From assembly GCF_002214805.1 (NCBI RefSeq), contig NZ_CP019914.1:1364001-1428000 (forward strand): DNA of 64,000 nt, given 5' to 3'. Every line of letters begins with the position of its first letter. The first letter of the stretch is position 1. Shown here piece after piece: positions 60,645 to 64,000 of this stretch. The notes below the pieces were generated by a model, which worked only from the letters and a program-made list of their open reading frames with translations, had not been told where the DNA came from and searched no databases. The position numbers and the translations under genes were made by a program. This DNA comes from Brachyspira hampsonii. Lineage in GTDB: Bacteria; Spirochaetota; Brachyspiria; Brachyspirales; Brachyspiraceae.

Positions 60645-61895
60645 CTATTCAAGTCCGTATATTTTCAAAAATTCGCTTAATATGGTATGCATAATTATTC
60701 TTTTTTTATCATAATCCAAATTTCTTGTAAGCTCTATTCCGAAAGATTCTATATTCTTTTTAGCTGCATAATAAGTAATAGTTGTAGGCATAGGATAATA
60801 CATTTGTTTAAATTTAAACTTCATAGGTTCTATTCTTGAGTTTATATTATCAAGTACTTTTATAACTTTATTATCTAATTTTCTGCTGTCATATATTATA
60901 GAATCACCAAAAAATTCTTTGAATCCGTTTCCCTCATGAAGTGTAAGTACAACATCTATATCATATTCATCAAGCATATTCATATACTCTTTGGCTAATT
61001 TATCAGTATCAGTTCTGCTTATACTTTTATCAAAGAATCTATTATTAATATCCTGTCCTTCTATAGCTCTGGTATTTTTTCTATATGCTTCAGGTACAGC
61101 AATAGGTACTATAGTAAGACTTCCTTTTTTTATAGGCATATTGATTCTTTCCATAGCAACATCTGTACCGACTCTTTCGCTTCCATGAGGCACTATTAAA
61201 AATATATTAGGTCCTTTTTCCGGGTGAACCACTCTGTATATAGTATTTTCGTTCTTAGTACCTTCCATTATCTTAAAATTGTATCTGTCTATATCTTCAT
61301 TTAAATGGCTTGCTACTTCGCTTTCTAATTGTCTTGATACATTTTCAATTAGGGCTTTTTCATTTTCTGTAGTTCTGTAAGGTCCGTTAAGCATTGGTAT
61401 TATAGATGTTTTATGATTAGGCTCTAAAAAATAGCTTACTCCTAAAGATGCCTCAGGAGTAATTTTTAAAGCATTATTATATGTTATAACCGATACTTCA
61501 TCATCATAAGATACTACAGCAAAAGATTTTCCTTTGAAATTATATCCTTTGCCTTCTTTTGTTAAAGTCATTTGAATATCATCATTATGTTTGCTTTTTA
61601 CATAAATATATCCTGAATCCAAAATGAATTTATTATCCTCATAAGTAAGTTTTGAACTAGGCATAAGTATGATTGATTTCTCTCCATTATCTATTACTAA
61701 ATAAGATTCTTCTTTTGTAGATATGGAAAAATAATCAGTGGGAAAACTTTTTTTTATATCCATATCAGCATGCTCTTCATTAACTATTACAGATGCCTCG
61801 CCTTGTCTGGATATAATTTTAAAATTATTAGCCGATAATACAGAACTAAGTATTATTGTTAATATTATTATATATTTGCTCATCATTAAAACCAT
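60645..61895 (-). CDS. secreted M14-family-like peptidase with FecR-like N-terminal domain
   Basis: About 416 residues. A signal peptide (KYIIILTIILSSVLSA) leads to a beta-rich FecR-like region at about 30-180. The second half has HGSERVGTDVAMERI with the H-G-x-E zinc motif, then NTRAIEGQDINNRFF and LTLHEGNGFKEFFGDS with the third ligand. This matches M14/aspartoacylase-fold carboxypeptidases, a group that includes cell-shape peptidases such as Csd4. The reading frame is open to 61925, but that end overlaps the T-run of the upstream terminator. ATGs at 61895, 61886 and 61883 are all possible; none has a strong ribosome site. A role in peptidoglycan trimming is inference. Confidence 0.7.
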   Translation of the reverse strand: MVLMMSKYIIILTIILSSVLSANNFKIISRQGEASVIVNEEHADMDIKKSFPTDYFSISTKEESYLVIDNGEKSIILMPSSKLTYEDNKFILDSGYIYVKSKHNDDIQMTLTKEGKGYNFKGKSFAVVSYDDEVSVITYNNALKITPEASLGVSYFLEPNHKTSIIPMLNGPYRTTENEKALIENVSRQLESEVASHLNEDIDRYNFKIMEGTKNENTIYRVVHPEKGPNIFLIVPHGSERVGTDVAMERINMPIKKGSLTIVPIAVPEAYRKNTRAIEGQDINNRFFDKSISRTDTDKLAKEYMNMLDEYDIDVVLTLHEGNGFKEFFGDSIIYDSRKLDNKVIKVLDNINSRIEPMKFKFKQMYYPMPTTITYYAAKKNIESFGIELTRNLDYDKKRIIMHTILSEFLKIYGLE

Positions 61896-61921
61896 TAAAT
61901 AAAAATATCGCTTTAATTGTC

Positions 61922-61965
61922 GCAAAAAAATAAAAATGCTTTAAATAAAATTTTATTTAAAGCAT
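61922..61965 (-). terminator. terminator of the lipoprotein gene
   Basis: ATGCTTTAAATAAAA and TTTTATTTAAAGCAT form a perfect 30-base palindrome (61936-61965). On the minus strand it is followed by TTTTTATTTTTTTG. Confidence 0.85.
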
Positions 61966-61996
61966 CTTATATAAATTTATGGCAACGAAAATAGGA

Positions 61997-62851
61997 TTAA
62001 TCCGCTTTTGAATATTGAATATTTTCCGGTGAGATTACTGTTACTATTTTATTATATTTCGCTGAAATAGGAACGCCGTCATCTCTTAATGTTATATCAA
62101 GCTTATAATTATAATCTATAAATATAAAATTTAATTTATCTACATTGGCTTTAATATTAGAATTTTGACTATTAATCCAAACACCGCTATACAAAAGCCC
62201 TGAGAATACAGTATATCCTAATTTATTATTTTCATCTTTTGAAAGCTCAAGAAAAGAATAAGGTATCTTGAGTTTAACAGTATTATTTTCAGAATATGTA
62301 ACAAAATTATCTGATATATTTAATGATCTTTTATTATCATCAGCTGTATAATTACCTTGAAATACTTTTTCTATTTTTTCTTTAACATCTGGAGCCTTAT
62401 CAATAATTCCTGCTATTATATCTGAATTTCTTTTATTTCTTATATACACATATCCTACAGTTTCATATTCATCTGTAGGAAATTGAATCTCACCAACCCA
62501 ATTTGGAGAACTTACTATATATCCGAAATATCTGTCATAATATTTATTTTTCTTTTCATCTGCAATGCTGTAAATATCATCTTTGGTAAAATTTACTTCT
62601 GTTGTTTTATTCGATACAATTAAACCCTTTATTCCCCCATTATCTATAACAACATCTACTGCATTATTTCCTGTTTTATCATCATTAAAAAATTTCCAAA
62701 CAGTATTATATTTGGCATCTAAACCTTTAACTGTATACTCACTGCTTTCTTTAGCAATAGGTGATGTTGAATTATTGACATTTTTACCGCAGCTTATAAT
62801 CGGTAAAAATAATAGAATTGTAAAAATTAAATAGATTGTTTTTTTTATCAT
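61997..62851 (-). CDS. lipoprotein of unknown function
   Basis: A 284-residue lipoprotein with lipobox LPIISC (C21). The mature part is beta-rich and acidic: EYTVKGLDAKYNTVWKFFNDDKTGNNAVDVVIDNGGIKGLIV, SPNWVGEIQFPTDEYETVGYVYI and DYNYKLDITLRDDGVPISAKYNK. I recognise no domain. It has its own terminator and is not coupled to the neighbouring genes. AAAGGATATACT precedes the ATG. It is likely anchored at the inner or outer membrane. Confidence 0.65.
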   Translation of the reverse strand: MIKKTIYLIFTILLFLPIISCGKNVNNSTSPIAKESSEYTVKGLDAKYNTVWKFFNDDKTGNNAVDVVIDNGGIKGLIVSNKTTEVNFTKDDIYSIADEKKNKYYDRYFGYIVSSPNWVGEIQFPTDEYETVGYVYIRNKRNSDIIAGIIDKAPDVKEKIEKVFQGNYTADDNKRSLNISDNFVTYSENNTVKLKIPYSFLELSKDENNKLGYTVFSGLLYSGVWINSQNSNIKANVDKLNFIFIDYNYKLDITLRDDGVPISAKYNKIVTVISPENIQYSKAD

Positions 62852-63090
62852 AGTATATCCTTTATAAAAAATTTACTATTATGTAATATGCTTTTACATA
62901 AGAATAATTACTAAATAGTAATTTAATAATAAATATAATAAAAATTATCAATTTATTTATAACTTTTTTAGAAAATGTATGAAAAATTATATATTATAAT
63001 GCTGATATAAAAACATATAATGAATACATATAATTGACAATTAATAAAAATAAATATATCATAACAATATGAAACTTGTTATTGAATAAA

Positions 63091-63142
63091 GCTCCGGCAA
63101 TATTTTATCATTATTGTTGGGGCATACTAAAAAACAGTATGC
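63091..63142 (+). promoter_or_regulatory. structured leader ahead of a MATE gene
   Basis: GCTCCGGCAATA (63091-63102) can pair over 12 positions with TATTGTTGGGGC (63112-63123) using G-T pairs. GCATACT (63122-63128) pairs with AGTATGC (63136-63142), sharing two bases with the first stem, so the two may compete. A further AT-only stem is at 63160-63183. It could be a riboswitch or attenuator; I match it to no known class. The rest of 62852-63090 shows nothing else. Confidence 0.35.
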
Positions 63143-63213
63143 TATAGTTCTTTATAGTCATTAAAAATTATAAAATTTTTAATATGTTTTTTGTTTATTC
63201 AAAGGAAAGTTTC

Positions 63214-64000
63214 ATGTATTTAATAAAATTTTCATTTATTTTATTCATTTCAAATATATTACAATACTTATACAGCATTACGGATATAATATTTATTTCT
63301 CATTTGCTTGGCGACAATGGGGTTATAGCATTAGGAAACTGTGCTTCTATAATGTTTATAATAACTTCAATATCTTTAGGTTTATCAATAGGCGGATCTG
63401 TTATAATATCAAAGTATAAAGGTGCTTATGATAATACAAGATATAAGCAGGCAATAGGAAGTTTGTTATTTTTATCTTCAGCAGCAGCTTTAATAATTTC
63501 AATAATAGGATTAATATTTTCAAAGAAGATATTATTATTTATGAATATTCCGAAAGAATCATTTAAGTATGCTGATGATTATATAAAAATAATTTTTTTA
63601 GGAATATTTTTTATATTTCTATATTCTTCTCTATCATCTGTAATAAAATCAAGCGGAAAAGAAAAAGCATCATTATATTTTATGATAATCGCTGCATTAC
63701 TAAATTTTATACTAAATTTTTTATTTTGTTATATTTTAAAATTATCTGTAAAAGGTGCAGCATTAGCTACTGTAACATCTCAGGCTGTTTCATTTTTACT
63801 ATCTTTATATTATACAAGAAAATTATTAACTTTTAATTTCGATATAAAAATAATAAGGAATTAATATTTATTTCTTTACCATGCATATTTCAAATGCTCA
63901 TAATAAATACATCATATTTTTTTGTTAATATAATGATGAATAAATATGACACTCTTGCAGGATTCACAATAGGATTAAAAATAAATACTTTTATAGGTAT
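63214..64000 (+). pseudogene. MATE-family transporter, frameshifted and cut by the window end
   Basis: The first 216 codons (63214-63864) encode the N-terminal half of a MATE exporter with about six membrane segments: NILQYLYSITDIIFISHLLGDNGVIALGN, then GLSIGGSVIISKYKGAYDNTRYKQAIG and SSGKEKASLYFMIIAALLNFILNFLFC. The frame stops at 63862-63864. The next frame continues the family pattern directly (KELIFISLPCIFQMLIINTSYFFVNIMMNKYDTLAGFTIGLKINTFIG) to the window edge. A single base change in or near the A-rich 63841-63860 would join them. The true start is 63214 with AAAGGA before it, rather than the upstream ATG at 63184. It may be a decaying gene, a phase-variable one, or a sequencing error. 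Confidence 0.75.

Overview
The window is very AT-rich, gene-dense DNA from a spirochaete. The best fit is Brachyspira, inferred from gene content and codon bias: tandem PnrA/TmpC-like Bmp nucleoside-binding lipoproteins, many short lipoproteins with spirochaete-like lipoboxes, a divergent McsA/McsB pair, DUF4026 and Rpn-family proteins, and strong A/T-ending codons. No rRNA, tRNA or CRISPR array was seen. Promoters are often near-consensus sigma-70 (TTGACA-N16/17-TATAAT), and most genes have GGAG-type ribosome sites.

Layout. 1-3.2 kb: end of ruvC, a secreted unknown protein, a PfkB-type sugar-phosphate kinase and galE. 3.2-7.2 kb: a dispersed nested-palindrome repeat, then the conserved rpmH-rnpA-yidD-yidC-jag operon on the minus strand. 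7.2-10.2 kb: a signalling cluster of two RsbW-like ATPases around an unusual NUDIX-histidine kinase fusion. 10.3-22.1 kb: a DegT/DnrJ aminotransferase, then a nucleoside salvage locus (deoC, two nucleoside phosphorylases, three tandem Bmp lipoproteins, and an ABC transporter ATPase and two permeases interrupted by an Rpn-family nuclease gene). 22.1-33.3 kb: a small inverted-repeat element, a two-domain glycosyltransferase, a thioesterase, an envelope gene run (YtxH, DUF948-like, SurA-like, outer-membrane-like), a site-2 protease, a polar amino-acid ABC transporter, a LemA-like protein and a LacI-type regulator. 33.4-48 kb: rplS, an NfnA-like flavoprotein, three LEA14-like proteins, mcsA/mcsB, ispD, two large membrane-associated genes (MATE, PBP1A), more copies of the palindromic repeat, a PepSY-like gene with a striking tandem operator, and a chemoreceptor with a duplicated 3' end. 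48.4-57.6 kb: a type I restriction-modification locus. 57.6-64 kb: a DUF4026 protein with metal-binding repeats, fabH, a putative M14-family peptidase, a lipoprotein, and a MATE gene that is frameshifted near the window edge.

The most notable system is the type I RM operon at 48.4-57.6 kb: half-size hsdS, hsdM, an XRE regulator, an ImmA/IrrE metallopeptidase fused to a MNT nucleotidyltransferase, a HEPN (HepT-type) toxin, full hsdS, an hsdR split in two exactly at an A_AAA_AAA stop site, and a YgjP-type metallopeptidase. It looks like restriction, a toxin-antitoxin back-up and a proteolytic switch in one transcription unit. Other points worth following are the NUDIX-kinase fusion, a McsB that has lost its catalytic residues, the intergenic palindrome family with conserved module spacing, and the 11-bp-phased TGTAAA operator.
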